From Maratus speciosus (Eukaryota; Arthropoda; Arachnida; Araneae; Salticidae), in the NCBI GenBank assembly GCA_963932465.1, contig OZ010795.1:475034806-475098805 (forward strand): 64,000 bases of DNA, in the 5' to 3' direction. Shown here piece after piece: positions 21,966 to 34,477 of the stretch. Under the pieces are notes generated by a model. The model was not told the origin of the DNA. It did no database searches and worked only from the letters and a program-made list of their open reading frames with translations. The translations under genes and the position numbers were made by a program. How positions within the stretch are numbered: position 1 is the stretch's first letter; every line of letters begins with the position of its first letter.

Positions 21966-23320
21966 AAGAAATTTTCTAATATTTATAAAAGATTTTCAAT
22001 GTCCCTGATTGTCAATTTTCTGAGTATGTAACTTGTGGTGCAGAACTATCTACATGCGAAAATGTACATTACAGCGAGGCTATTAATTGCAGTAGTATTG
22101 TTATTGGATCGGCTAAAGACTATGAACAGATATCTATTTAGATGCTTTGAAATGGTATTTGATGACTCATGATGTAGAAGACACTGTTTTCACAGTTTCA
22201 GGGGTAAATAATCAAAGAAGTTTGGAATACAAAATCGAAATAAAGGAAGAAAACATTTATAAAAGATATCATGTAATTTATCTATAACGAGAAAGATAGC
22301 TTGTCAAAAATGACAGAAAATGAGATATAAAGATATATACATCACAGGTGTAAGAATATGAGTAGTTGTTCTCGCTTGTTCCGCAGTGATAGATGAAAAC
22401 AACGCATTTTAAAATGTGGAAATATATTTCCAAATTTTGTTCTTCGCCAAAGCAGTTTTCTCAATTTCGCCAAGGTTACTGAAAAAATACCGAGAATTTA
22501 ATTTTTGTATCCAGCTATGTAAAGCACATTAAATTTGGGCAGTTAGGAGCTCAGATAGCACAGTGCCGTTAGTGGCGGTTATTTTATTAGTAACATCGGG
22601 ATGAAGATGTAAAGAGGTACATTTTCGTATATTACACTTTAAATTTTGACTCATAGATTTTGAAAAAAAACCTTCAATGCGCGGAGTTTAAATTAAATAA
22701 CGGTGAGCTCGATTATGAAAAATTAATGGGTTTTCAATGGGAATTTCGCCAAATTAGCCAGCTATTACAAAGTTGGCTTCAAATATGGCAACTTATTTTT
22801 ATCGCCAAATTTGGCGAAATACCGCCAAATTTGGCGATATTTTGTCACGTTGGTCAAAATTTGGCGCCATTGTGGCAACCCTGTCATTAGTATTTTACAA
22901 TAATTACTCATTGTTGAAGCTGGTACCGATTTCTCCATAGAAAACTTAACCTTGAAATGGCCGCGATCAATGAGGTTGTCCAACCGGAATCGTGAGGGAC
23001 ACACAGAGACTTGGATTTTATATAAATAGAATAAAGAGATATTTGAATAAATGAGATTTTTTTCTTAAATGCGATGCTTGTGATTTATATTAGTACATAA
23101 AAAAAACAATTTTTATACAGAGTATTTTCTTAAAATAACAAATATTTAACAACATAAAGATAAGTGAGCATTGTTCTTTTAAATTTATTTATAGCCATTT
23201 TTTTTTAACCTGTTCTGTTGTATAAAAAAATTCCTTTAATTATTCCGCTTTAACGAATAATCTTGATATAACGAACAAAGTTGGTAGTCCCGAACGATTC
23301 CTTAAATCGGGGTTCGACTG
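21787..23320. mobile_element. pogo/Tigger-type non-autonomous element, 1.5 kb
   Basis: TA at 21785-21786 and 23321-23322. Inverted termini: 'cagtcgagcctcgatttaac' on the left and, in reverse complement, 'cagtcgaaccccgatttaag' on the right. Subterminal sequence keeps the 'tttaacgaa' rhythm at both ends. Tips of the form CAGTCGAACC...GATTTAA with a TA target are typical of pogo/Tigger relatives. A poly-A run (about 34) lies at 21930-21963 and a GCCAAATTTGGC cluster at 22730-22880. No transposase is seen. Confidence 0.8.
22730..22880. repeat. cluster of GCCAAATTTGGC palindromes, copy 1
   Basis: Multiple tcgccaaa/tttggcga units, including the self-complementary 'tcgccaaatttggcga', bordered by 'caatgggaatttcgcc'. 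The cluster at 23720-23845 is its inverted partner, bordered by 'aaattcccatagacttccat'. Confidence 0.65.
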
Positions 23321-23322
23321 TA

Positions 23323-24955
23323 TTTCAAGGAGTGAATATAAAAGACTATAAAAGAAACAAATTTTGCATAAAGAATGACGTCGATCGGATAATTAGTTAC
23401 CGAGATATTTGTAATCCTATTTCTCACATTTTTCGATTTTTCATGACCCTGTATTTTATTCAAATTTCAATTCAAAGATATATTTTAATTGGAAATGAGA
23501 CGCTTAATCCGACGCAGTCTGTTAGTTGATATGATTATAATTTTTCGAGTTACAGGGATGTTCCTTTTACGCAATTCGGTACTACTCGATTATCCCGCCG
23601 ACCAAAAAAACTATCGCCAAACTATAAGATTAAATACCAATAATGGATTATCGTAAATATCAAGCATTTAATGCCTCGTCATACCTATAAGGGGGGGTTA
23701 CCATAGGAAAGACCCTGTTCTGTCGCCAAAGGACGCCATGTTTGTCGCTAACTTGGCGATATATCGCCAAATTTGGCGACCAAAATGAGTCGCCAAAAGT
23801 GACGCCAAATTGGCGGTATCTCTAATATTTCGCCAAATTCCCATAGACTTCCATTGTAATTAAATAGTGTTTACTTGAAACAGAAAATCAACCCATTGAG
23901 ATATTTTAATGCAACAAACCTAATATTAACTTAAGGGATTATATTAATTATATTTAAGGGAGTCCAGGTAAACTGAATTATGAATAAAAGTAACATGATA
24001 CAATGCTTAGCATATATCACGTGTTTTATTTTATATTATGTATATCCATGATGGGTGAGTATTGCGGTGACCCCCAACGACTAGTTTTAATGATGTGACA
24101 GTTTTTCAGATACAATGAAATTAATATGCATTTATGAGGCGCTCTAAAACATGTTTTATGTAGAATATGAAGTGCATAGCATGTATCATTCATTTACAGG
24201 TTCATGCAAAATAATTCAATTGCGGACGTGAGTTTCAAATTAGCCAGAGTTATTATCCAGAAAATCAGATTTTGGGAAATCGCGAAAAAGTCCTGTCTGC
24301 GTCTATTGGTTTTCATTATAAACCAAAATTTTACAGCGCCAGAAATACACGATAAGACTAGTATTTTTTGAAGATTGTAGTGTTTTTTCTATGCAGGCAC
24401 ACCAATATAGTACATTGATGGAGAAAACTCGATTTTTTAAATTTTGGATGTCCTGAATTACATAATAGTTTACGGAGAAAAATCGTTTACCGCGTTTTTT
24501 CATGATGTTATACTATTTAAAACATACTGAAATTTACATCCATTACAAGATTCTTACAATAGAATATAGCGTGCGTATCCATTATCGTTCATTTACAGGG
24601 ACACACAAAATAATTCGAACACAGTAACTGTCTATGAGCGATTATTGCTTATTGAGTTTTCACTTTTGGTTTGTGATTTAAAGCTTGACAAAATCTCTGC
24701 ATACTGCATGATGTGCATCAATTCCATTGATCATATCCAGGGCTACACAATTTGATTTGAAAGCATTACTGTCTTTGGCCGCGAATTGCTTAGTGGTGAT
24801 TTTTGATTGTGTAATGCATTTTCCAGTTGAATTATATTTAGTATACTAAAATATGTTTATAGTTGACAAGCATTAGGGTGGGTGTAATCGAAGCATTTAG
24901 GGTGCATTTAGGGTGTAATCGAAATGTAGTAGAGCGGACAAGTTGCCTTTTGTGA
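23323..24955. other. unassigned repeats with second TTGGCG cluster
   Basis: No gene. 23720-23845 holds a second set of TTTGGCGA/TCGCCAAA palindromes, inverted relative to 22.73-22.88 kb. 23977-24012 matches 1588-1623. 24110-24260 and 24520-24620 are diverged direct repeats sharing a 'catttacagg(t/g)' block followed by 'aaaataattc'. About 24890-24930 repeats 'gcatttagggtg' in short steps. Confidence 0.45.
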
Positions 24956-25061
24956 TGAATAATAAATTCGTAAAATATTACACCAATCGGTTAATATCTT
25001 TTACCGCCGCAAGGAGGTCGAAGTTTCCAAAAATCGCAAAAAACATGTTTTTTTCAATATA

Positions 25062-25292
25062 CAGTCGAACCTCGTTATCCCGACACTCTAATGTGCAGAA
25101 AAAAGTGTCGTCATAAGCGGAGTGTCGCGGTAACCGGAGTTGCTAAAAAAATATGTTTATAAAAGCTGTATTAGGTAGATTTCGTAAGAAATACTACCTA
25201 TTGCAGTCGTTACCATGGTGCGACTTTTTAAAAATTCCTTCATAACTTTTCATTATAGGACGCCAGGAACCCAAAATCACCCCCACCTAAAA

Positions 25293-25341
<49 letters not shown>

Positions 25342-26757
25342 GTACTAAATTTTGTCCGCACGATAAAAGTCGCAATTATGCACGGATCGTCTTCAAACTC
25401 GCCAACAACTTTGAGATGGCTAATATCTCGGCGGGGATTGAAAATGGGCAAAATCGGTCCAAGGGAATGGAAATGGGGAGGGTTCAAAATTTTGAATACC
25501 GTCTTAACAAGATTCTGATAAAACCAGCTCTTACACAACAATGACAGGAAAACATAAATATTTTTCGTTATAACAGTTGCCAACAATTAAAAAAAAAAGC
25601 AATAAAATTCCCACCACAACAATTGCTTTTCTATTGCAAGTTCACGTGAAAAATTAAATAAATAGTTTGACGAATTAAAAAAAAGATATTACGTCATATT
25701 GGAAATAAAATGGACCTCAGTTGGTGAATATGTAATGTCCTGCGAGTTTGAGAAAACGTATTAAAACATGATAAAAACACGACTATAGAAATATTAACTT
25801 ATTTTAACACTTTGAGGTTCTCCGAATTTGCTTTAGCTATTTTTTAAACCTATTCCATATACATGCGTGTGCGCATTCGTGTATATTAGAATTTTCACAA
25901 AATGTTTAGCTCCCTAGACCTCATTCTTAGTGGAGGAACTGGGTTTATCTCTAATCTTGATTTAAGTTTTGTTGATGAATTTAATACTTAACTTCAAAAT
26001 CTACCTCCGCCTGCAGGCCCGAGCCGGCAGGGATTTTTTAAAATTAATTTAGGACAATTTTAAACTCATAACTGATTTTCCAATTTTAAGCAATAAAACA
26101 TTATTAAACAAAATAAACACAAAACAAAATCGAAAAGAATAAAAATCAGATTTATGATGACTTGTTTTTTTTATTGTTGCATGAAATATTGATGAATTAA
26201 GGTTTGCTTATCCCTGGATGTGCTTCCCACAGTTCTTTTTTTTCATATTATACAATCAATTGTAATAAATATTCATTGTTTCAGAAATGGATGTTAGATA
26301 ATTTCTGATCGTTTCAATGCAATGCTTCGGTTTTAGTCGGATGAAAAACGCCGTGTAACCACAAGAAAGCGCCGCCTGACCAGAACAGAAAGACCGCGAG
26401 TAGACTGATACGTCTATCTGGCGCTTAATGGGTCATTCATAGTGTCTGTGGTTTACTTATTCAGATAAAGGAAAAAAGTAAAATTTCTCATTTATCTCAA
26501 TGGGTATTTTAGACACTTTTGTGAAAAGTTTGGCTAAGACATTTCTTACCGCTTAATTTCCATGTTTATAAAATGGATTATGAAAAATGGACAATTTTCC
26601 TAAACGTCGGGATATCCGGAGTTGAAAATTATTCAACGACGTAAAATGCGGAGTTTATTTACATTAAAATCATATACAGAAAATCGGGACTTTGGAAAAC
26701 TGACGTAGTAAGCAGAATGACGTGAAAACCGGGTGTCGGGAAAACGAGGTCCGACTG
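25062..26757. mobile_element. pogo/Tigger-type non-autonomous element, 1.7 kb
   Basis: TA at 25060-25061 and 26758-26759. Termini are 'cagtcgaacctcgttatccc' on the left and, in reverse complement, 'cagtcggacctcgttttccc' on the right, continuing gacac on both sides. The right arm of the foldback preserves the empty site (caatatttttttttactt near 34905-34930, inverted). No transposase frame is seen. Internal TA repeat at 25296-25327. Confidence 0.85.
25296..25345. repeat. TA microsatellite with TATG tail
   Basis: About 16 TA units followed by several 'tatg' steps, inside the pogo/Tigger-type element. Confidence 0.9.
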
Positions 26758-28298
26758 TATTTTTTTAAATTATCCAAACGCCCGAATACAATTTTTAATA
26801 GGATGCGATAGCTACATGAGGATATAAGAAATGTCCCGGTAATCTTTTACTGCCGCAAAGGGACCGTATTTTTTTTTTAAATGTAAAAATGTAAAAATTT
26901 AATTTTTTCAAAATTTTTATAATTTTTTATAATATGTCAAGATTTAAATAAATTTACTTCATATCTATTAATATGTCATAAATTTTGTTAACTATTTGTT
27001 ATAGAAGGGAAAATAAAAACGGTAATCATTCATTTTTCTTGACGATCGCTTCATCTACTGCTGTTTTACTGCATATAAGCCGTTCATATACCAAAAATCA
27101 CAAAAATGATATAAAATGAACAAAATATTTTAGTATTTTATTAATTAAAATACAGAGGTGTTTAGCCGAAACGAATTAAATAAACTTAAAATGAAGAAGT
27201 ATTTAAAGTAAATGAATTTTATAATATGACTTGCTTCCAAATAAAGCCATTGTTCCTCTAGAGGCCGAAATTGGTCATATTTGATCCTCCATCTGTTTTT
27301 GCCCACAAACTTTAGAAGAACTTCAGAGACCAATTTCACGCATCTTTCTACTGATTGAGTACGACAAGGACAATTATAACAGCTGGCATCTTTAATCGAA
27401 TATTCTAAACTCATCAGCGTTGTTAGATCATCAGTCGATAGACAAACTGTAACAGGTGGTTTTGTTAGTTTACAGTTTTGCCTCTCGACTAATCCATACT
27501 ATTTTAAGCTTCAAAGTTCAAGTCTGGAATGGCGAAGTGATGGATGGCAGTATTCGTGTCCACAGAACTTCGTACTTTGGCTATTTTCTTCATGGCTGGG
27601 GACCTGATGTCCTCTCCTTCATATGCTATCATTCCTATGGGGCTATTTTCATGATTTGCGAAACAGTCATTTCATGAAATTACACGAACTATAATCTTTC
27701 ATAGATGATAGGGCAAGTAACGAGGGTTACTAACTATAGTCCACAGAATCTGAAAAATATGATGGTTTCATTTTAATTGTGACCAACAGATGCAGTACAC
27801 TTTCAGGAAGTACCCATCAGGGTGTGTGTATCAAAAGTGTGAAAAGTGTACGTGAAGTATGTGAAAGTGTACTGTATCAGCCGATTGCCAAAATTGAAAA
27901 TTGCCAAAGCACAAAGTTCTGTGGACACGACTAGTGCCATCCGTCATTTCGTCATTCCAGACTAGAACTTTGAAGATTAAAGTTGTATGGATTTAGTCGA
28001 GTGGCAAAACTGTAAACTAACGAAACCACCTGTTACGGTTTGTCTATCGACTGATGATCTAACAACGCTGGTGAGTTTAGAATGAGCGATTAAAGATACC
28101 AGTTATTATAACTTTCCTTACTCAATCAGTAGAAAGATGTGTGAAATTAGTCACTTAAGTGCTGGTAAAGTTTGTTGATCAGAACAGAGGGAGGATCACA
28201 TATGATCAATATCGGCCTCTCGAGAAACAATGGCTTTATTTGGAAGCAAGTCATATTATAAAATTCATTTACTTTAAATACGTCTTCATTTTAAGTTT

Positions 28299-29093
28299 TG
28301 TTGGAAAACGTCACAGTGTAAGTGATTTTATGTCCAACATCACCTCGCTTGTGAAATGACAATTTCCTCGTGAAATATGCAACGCGTTTTTTTTAGTTGT
28401 GAAATATGTTCCAAGATGGCGACACTTCCCTGAGCTATGGTGGCATAAGATCACAAACTAGCGAAGGATTGTGTAAAAGACTTTTGTTTCGAAAAGGCGA
28501 CAACAGATCGCAGCACTACAGAACTTTTCTGATAAACTCATTTTAAATAGAACCTTTTTTGCTTGTTAAGCAGTCTGTATTGTTTCAAGTTTTTTTTTAC
28601 TCTGTTTTAACTCTTGTGGGCCCCTTTTTACTTCTTCACTTGAAAGCCCGATTTTGTGAGGCCAAGACGCACGGTTTTTCGTGCGTTAACTCTTTGTCTT
28701 ATGGAAGACTAAGGTCTCCTACTGGATTTCCAATGTCATTACTCTTATAGTATTCATATCTAACCCTTTTATTTTATATTTTTTAGTGTGTGTGTGTGGA
28801 ACCATGTAATCAAGATCTTCTTCAAGAATTAAATATTTTTTTCTCTACAACTGCATCTGCATTATTCAAAGAAGATATTTTTCACGATTCACAACATCTA
28901 CTCATTAAATAAAAATTATAGGTTGTTTTCACATGAAGGAAACCAGCGTATGTCTGCTTTACCAGAAAGGTAAGAAAATAAATTTCTATCTTTCATTATT
29001 AATGAAAAAACTTTTGGTATAACAATTTTATATTTATACTGGGTCCTTAGCTTCATGCTAATCGCGAACTCACCCTTTCTAGATATTTTAATA
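28299..29093 (+). repeat. copia 5' LTR
   Basis: Begins TGTTGGAAAACG and ends 'agatattttaata'. The end is TA, not the usual CA; it is fixed by the identical end of the 3' LTR and by the target duplication. Contains 'ccaagatggcgac' (YY1-like) and a perfect 7-bp hairpin, acgcacg-gttttt-cgtgcgt (28667-28686), in the downstream half. The short open frame at 28559-28750 recurs in both LTRs and is not a gene. Confidence 0.95.
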
Positions 29094-29445
29094 GATTATG
29101 AAGGCTGAGTTGAAAGGGAAAGTAAATAAATAAATAAATAAAACCCAGTAATAAAAATTTGTTTATCTGATTGTGATGAAATGATGAACAAGATGCACAT
29201 ATGAGATATGAAATATTGAAATATATACATGAAAATAAAAATAAATGTGCATGAATAAATAACGATATATATAATATCGCAAAAAGAGTATTATTGTGAA
29301 CGAATATTGATTGATTATTGTGAATAACTGATCATTTTATTTATATTTATGAATATATTCTAAGAAATTATTTTAAGAAAGTCACAAACTTCTTATAGTA
29401 AATATATTTGTTATCAAAGAATTTATAAAACTTGAATAACACGCT
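29094..29445 (+). promoter_or_regulatory. copia leader with possible primer-binding site
   Basis: Between the 5' LTR and the gag ATG. Directly after the LTR, 'gattatgaaggctgag' weakly resembles the internal initiator-tRNA-Met primer site used by copia-type elements, but the match is too poor to assert. An (aaat)n run lies near 29126-29142. Otherwise AT-rich leader. Confidence 0.35.
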
Positions 29446-32400
29446 ATGTCTGCCACAAAAGAAATTACGGCAGTAGAGAAACTAAATGATAATAATTACA
29501 ATCATTGGTGTTTCAAATTAGAAAATCTGTTAATTAAAGACGATTTATACAAATATATAACAGAATCTCCACCTGCCACACCCGATGATACAGATACTAA
29601 AAACGCGGCTAAGGCGAAAGCCATAATTTGTTTGTGCATTGAAAATACACAAATTGTGCACATCTGACATTTGACATCTCCCAAAGAAATTTGGGAAAGA
29701 TTAAAAAGTGTTCACCAAAGGGCGAATTTATCATCCAAATTATTCCTTTTGAGGAAACTATATTCGCAAAGGCTCAATGAGGGCGGAGACTTAAATCTAC
29801 ATATCAACAATATTTTAACTATCCGCGACAAACTCGCTGCCATTGGAGAGCTCATAAATGATTCGCACATCGTGGCTCTTATGCTTTGCAGCTTGCCTCA
29901 GTCATATGCTCCTCTTATAACGAGCATGGAGGCTAGAGACGAAAAGGATCTAGACCTCGAGTTTGTAAAAAACAAACTCATCGACGAGTACTCTCATCGA
30001 ATCGAATACAAAAACACCAGCACACGGCCAAGGGACACAGCATATAAAATTATAAATAAAGGAAACAAAAAATATTGCAGCTTCTGTCAACGAGATGGGC
30101 ACGCTCGTTCAGAATGTTACAAATTGAAAAACAAACAGAAAAACAATTACCAAAGAAGTGAAAATTATAACAGTAATAAATTTAACAACCATGCCAACTT
30201 TAAAGCCAATTCGGTAAACACCAAAAATCAACACAATGGTAGTAAAACCGACTCCTCGAATTTTTGTTTCAACAGCAAGTCAAATATAGAGGATGAGGTC
30301 AACCAATCGATCATTCCTCTCTTCCCAGTGGAAAACAATTTTGAAATTGAGTCAGTAAAAATTAACCAAACACAAACAACAGATCCAAACACATATATCA
30401 TTGACTCGGGTTGTACCAGGCACGTTGCATCAGCAAAAACAAATTTTGCTACATTCACAGCCGGGAATTTTGGGAATATAACAATCGCTAATGGAAAAAG
30501 GCTTAATTCGGAAGGTATGGGCGACGTAAAAATAAAAACAGACAAAAACCACTACATTACACTAAGAAACGTATTATACTGTCCAGAACTAAAGGGCAAT
30601 TTATTGTCAGTTAAGAAAGCCACTGAAAATAATATAAAGGTAATTTTCGAGAAAAATGCATGTTTATTTGTCAAAGATGATAATATAATCTTGACAGCTA
30701 AATTAAATGATAATCTCTACGTATTAAACCCTGAAGATGATTATGGCTATACTATAAGTACTCAAACTTTCTGTAACAATACAAATTGTATTTCATTGTG
30801 GCACCGAAGACTCGGACACAAAAATTTTGATGATATTAAATACCTTGTTAATCATGAATTAGCCAATGGGATAACAATTAACAAATGTAAACATGACACG
30901 CGATGCACCAAGTGCATTGAAGGGAAACTTTCCGCTCTGCCCTACACTAAAGTAGCCACAAACAGAAGCAAAGACATCGGTACCCTCGCACATTCCGATA
31001 TATGTGGCCCCATGAATACTGAAACAATAGGAGGGAAAAGGTACTTTATAACATTCACGGATGATTATAGCAGGTACACAATAACATACTTAATCGCGCA
31101 TAAATCGGAAGCCGTTATCAAACTGAAAGAATACATAGCGCTAACAAAAAACAAATTTGGCAAGTTGATAAAGGCAATAAGGTCCGATAACGCAAAAGAG
31201 TATATCAGTGACGAATTTGAAAACTGCCTGATAGAAAACGGGATAGAGCGTCAATTGAGTGTTCCCTATTCTAGCCCACAGAACGGCGTTTCAGAAAGAA
31301 AGAATAGAACGATAGTGGAAATGGCTAGAACCATGTTGTCGGACGCCAAGTTACCTAAGCAATTCTGGGGGGAAGCTGTCATGTCCGCCACCTACCTCAT
31401 CAACCGTCTACCAACAAAGGCTAACAAAAATAACATGACACCCTATGAACTTTGGCATAAAAGAAAACCCGATCTCTCGAACATCAAAACATTCGGATGT
31501 AAGGCATTTGCCTATGTCGACAGACCTAAAAGAAATAAATTAGATGAGAAAGCCATCGAGGGAATAATGTTGGGATATGATTTCAGAAGCAAGGGCTATA
31601 GGATATATACGGGTGAAAATAAAATTATAATATCTAGAACCGTAAAATTCTTCGAAGAAGGTATAAAAGATGAGGAAATTATACCCGCCAAAGAAAATCA
31701 AAACATCGAACAAACTCCCGCAGATAATATTGAAATTGATCTAGAAGAGCGCGACGATGATCAGAATAACACCCCGACCGACACATCCCTTGAGCCGAGA
31801 AGATCGCAGAGACAAAAACGTGGTGTACCACCTAACCGTTATGGAATAAGCGCAAACCTGTGTCAAATTCAGGAGCCAAAGTCATGGACAGACCTACAAA
31901 ATATCAATGACGCAGAAACTAAAGATAAATGGCTAAAAGCCACTAGTGAGGAAATAGATTCTCTGAAGCAAAATAATACTTGGAGATTAATAAAACCTAT
32001 CCCGGGAAAACGCGTCATAGGTTGTAGGTGGACGTTTAAGGCAAAAAGGGGAGCCAACGGGTCTATAGAGCGATATAAAGCCAGATTGGTCGCTAAGGGA
32101 TATGCTCAAAAATATGGAAGCGATTTCGACGAGACCTACGCACCCGTTGTAGCGCATACCACCCTACGAGCATTCTTAAACGCAGCGGTGTACAAAGATC
32201 TTAAAATAACTCACCTAGATGTCAAAACTGTTTTCTTACATGGCGATTTAGAAGAGGAGGTTTATATGCATCAGCCAGAGGGATACATAACAAAAGGGGA
32301 AGAAGATAAAGTGTGTAGTTTAAACAAAGCGATTTACGGCCTTAAGCAGGCAGCTAGGTCGTGGAACCAAAAAATAAGTAAATCTCTAAAAGAACTAAAT

Positions 32401-33426
32401 TTCGTTGAATGCGCGTCAGACAAATGTCTGTACAAAAGAGTCCAAGATGGAAAAATCGCATACATAATAGTGTATGTTGATGACATCTTAGTCGCAGGAG
32501 ACAAAACAGACACACACGAAATATACACTGAATTATCAAAGCAATACGAAATCAAAAATTTGGGTCAAGTAACACAATATTTAGGCATAAACATAAAGGA
32601 AACAGCAAACGGTAATCTAGAATTAGACCAGGAACACAAAATAATACAAATCGCAGAAAAATTCAATTTGTTAAATGGTAAGCCTACGTATACACCCATG
32701 AATACTAACTACTTTAATCTAGATCCAAACGGGAAACTAATGGGAGATAACGTAAAATTTAGACAGGCTATAGGAGGGCTTCTATACATTGCAACTTTAA
32801 CTAGACCCGACATAGCATCAGTCGTTAACATCCTGGGAAGAAGGAATGAATCCCCAAGGGAAGTTGATTGGCAAGCTATCGAGAAATTAATTAGATATCT
32901 GCTTACTACCAAAGATCTTAAATTCGTCATAGATAAAACAAAACCTCCAATCCTAACGGCATATAGCGATGCCGATTGGGGGAACGACAGAATAGACAGG
33001 AAATCAATCACTGGAAACTTATTTAAATTAGGAAATAATATATTGGCATGGTCATCGAGGAAGCAGAGTTGCACAGCACTCTCGTCCACAGAGGCTGAAT
33101 ATATCGCTGCCTCTAATGCAGGTCAAGAGATTTCGTGGTTGTTAGACCTGTTAAATGACCTCGAACTGTGTCAACAACTACCCGTAACATTGTACGAAGA
33201 TAACTTATCAGCCATAAGATTGACCGAAAACGAAAAGGCACAGACAAGAACTAAACACGTGGAAGTTAAGTATCACCACATCAGACATCTATGCCAGAAT
33301 GGTATAATCAAAATAACTTATTGCCCATCGAAGTTAATGCTGGCAGACGTGCTCACCAAGCCGTTGCCTAAGCCTCATTTCGAGTGTTTGAGAAACAAGT
33401 TAAACATTCTACGCTCGTCGGTTTGA
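29446..33426 (+). pseudogene. copia gag-pol polyprotein with one premature stop
   Basis: About 1326 codons from ATG 29446, with one in-frame TGA at codon 74 (29665-29667) and otherwise open to the stop at 33424. Order of domains: Gag N-terminal region and UBN2-type capsid (residues about 5-190); CCHC zinc knuckle CSFCQRDGHARSEC (211-224); protease DSG (320-322); GAG-pre-integrase 'LWHRRLGHKNFDDI'; integrase catalytic D518, D581 and E617, giving D-D-35-E; reverse transcriptase with YVDD at 1010-1013; RNase H acidic residues D1175, E1218 and D1252; and the 'LADVLTKPLP' C-terminal signature. All catalytic motifs are intact. The frame lies between the leader and a polypurine tract. Translation past codon 74 would need readthrough or internal initiation, so I call it a pseudogene despite its quality. 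Confidence 0.93.
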
Positions 33427-33429
33427 CAT

Positions 33430-33441
33430 AAAAAGCGGGGG
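33430..33441 (+). promoter_or_regulatory. copia polypurine tract
   Basis: 'aaaaagcggggg' directly abuts the 3' LTR, the position where plus-strand DNA synthesis is primed. One C interrupts the purine run. Confidence 0.85.
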
Positions 33442-34237
33442 TGTTGGAAAACGTCACAGTGTAAGTGATTTTATGTCCAACATCACCTCGCTTGTGAAAT
33501 GACAATTTCCTCGTGAAATATGCAACGCGTTTTTTTTTAGTTGTGAAATATGTTCCAAGATGGCGACACTTCCCTGAGCTATGGTGGCGTAAGATCACAA
33601 ACTAGCGAAGGATTGTGTAAAAGACTTTTGTTTCGAAAAGGCGACAACAGATCGCAGCACTACAGAACTTTTCTGATAGACTCATTTTAAATAGAACCTT
33701 TTTTGCTTGTTAAGCAGTCTGTATTGTTTCAAGTTTTTTTTTACTCTGTTTTAACTCTTGTGGGCCCCTTTTTACTTCTTCACTTGAAGGCCCGATTTTG
33801 TGAGGCCAAGACGCACGGTTTTTCGTGCGTTAACTCTTTGTCTTATGGAAGACTAAGGTCTCCTACTAGATTTCCAATGTCATTACTCTTATAGTATTCA
33901 TATCTAACCCTTTTATTTTATATTTTTTAGTGTGTGTGTGTGGAACCATGTAATCAAGATATTCTTCAAGAATTAAATATTTTTTTCTCTACAACTGCAT
34001 CTGCATTATTCAAAGAAGATATTTTTCACGATTCACAACATCTACTCATTAAATAAAAATTATAGGTTGTTTTCACATGAAGGAAACCAGCGTATGTGTG
34101 CTTTACCAGAAAGGTAAGAAAATAAATTTCTATCTTTCATTATTAATGAAAAAACTTTTGGTATAACAATTTTATATTTATACTGGGTCCTTAGCTTCAT
34201 GCTAATCGCGAACTCACCCTTTCTAGATATTTTAATA
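33442..34237 (+). repeat. copia 3' LTR
   Basis: 796 bp, same ends as the 5' LTR. Differences noticed: one extra T in the T run near 33530, ggcgtaag, gatagactc, tgaaggccc, tactagatt, agatattc and atgtgtgc relative to the 5' LTR. The acgcacg/cgtgcgt hairpin is preserved at 33811-33830. Confidence 0.95.
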
Positions 34238-34248
34238 AGTTTATTTAA

Positions 34249-34477
34249 CACGTTCATGCCGGCGCGGTGGGTCATACTCGACTGTCTCGGAGCTACCAAG
34301 TCTCCGGCTTTTTGGATACCAGTATTTTAATACAGAAAAAGTTGTTTTATTTAATTAGAACAATTGGGCGATTTAAAGGAACAACATTTTCTCTAAAATA
34401 ATAGTGGTGTGCAAAAAGCCGGGGACATGGCAACTCTGAAACAGTTGAGTGTGACCCACCGCGCCGGCTTGAACGTG
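34249..34477. mobile_element. TTAA-flanked MITE, 229 bp
   Basis: TTAA at 34245-34248 and 34478-34481. Termini: 'cacgttcatgccggcgcggt' on the left and, in reverse complement, 'cacgttcaagccggcgcggt' on the right, extending through gggtca(t/c)ac. Lies six bases beyond the copia target duplication. The other foldback arm has a single 'attaa' at this point (near 27174-27180), proving insertion. Piggybac-type by target and tip. Confidence 0.85.

Larger units (their letters stand above)
28294..34242 (+). mobile_element. Ty1/copia LTR retrotransposon, nearly complete
   Basis: A 5-bp target duplication 'agttt' (28294-28298 and 34238-34242) encloses two LTRs of about 795 bp and a single gag-pol frame in the copia order protease, integrase, reverse transcriptase, RNase H. 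The LTRs show about seven differences by eye (roughly 1 percent), so the insertion is young relative to its neighbours. The element sits in the right arm of a foldback; the left arm keeps the uninterrupted site (single 'aaact' near 27182, inverted). One in-frame stop in gag makes this copy probably non-autonomous. Confidence 0.95.

Noticed and set aside
22660..22890. 76-codon frame rich in W/Q and 'NLAIF' repeats
   Set aside because: Its repetitive peptide is a by-product of the GCCAAATTTGGC palindromes; the opposite strand is equally open.
25215..25586. Overlapping frames of about 100 codons on both strands with YIYIYI runs
   Set aside because: They translate a TA microsatellite inside a non-autonomous element.
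27145..27414. 89-codon minus-strand frame with a partly similar frame in the other foldback arm (28159-28359)
   Set aside because: Both reflect the inverted arms. The similarity is nucleotide-level, the frame breaks upstream in the right arm, and no family is recognised.
28559..28750. 63-codon open frame in the 5' LTR, repeated at 33703-33894
   Set aside because: It lies wholly inside the copia LTR and recurs only because the LTR is duplicated; no homology recognised.
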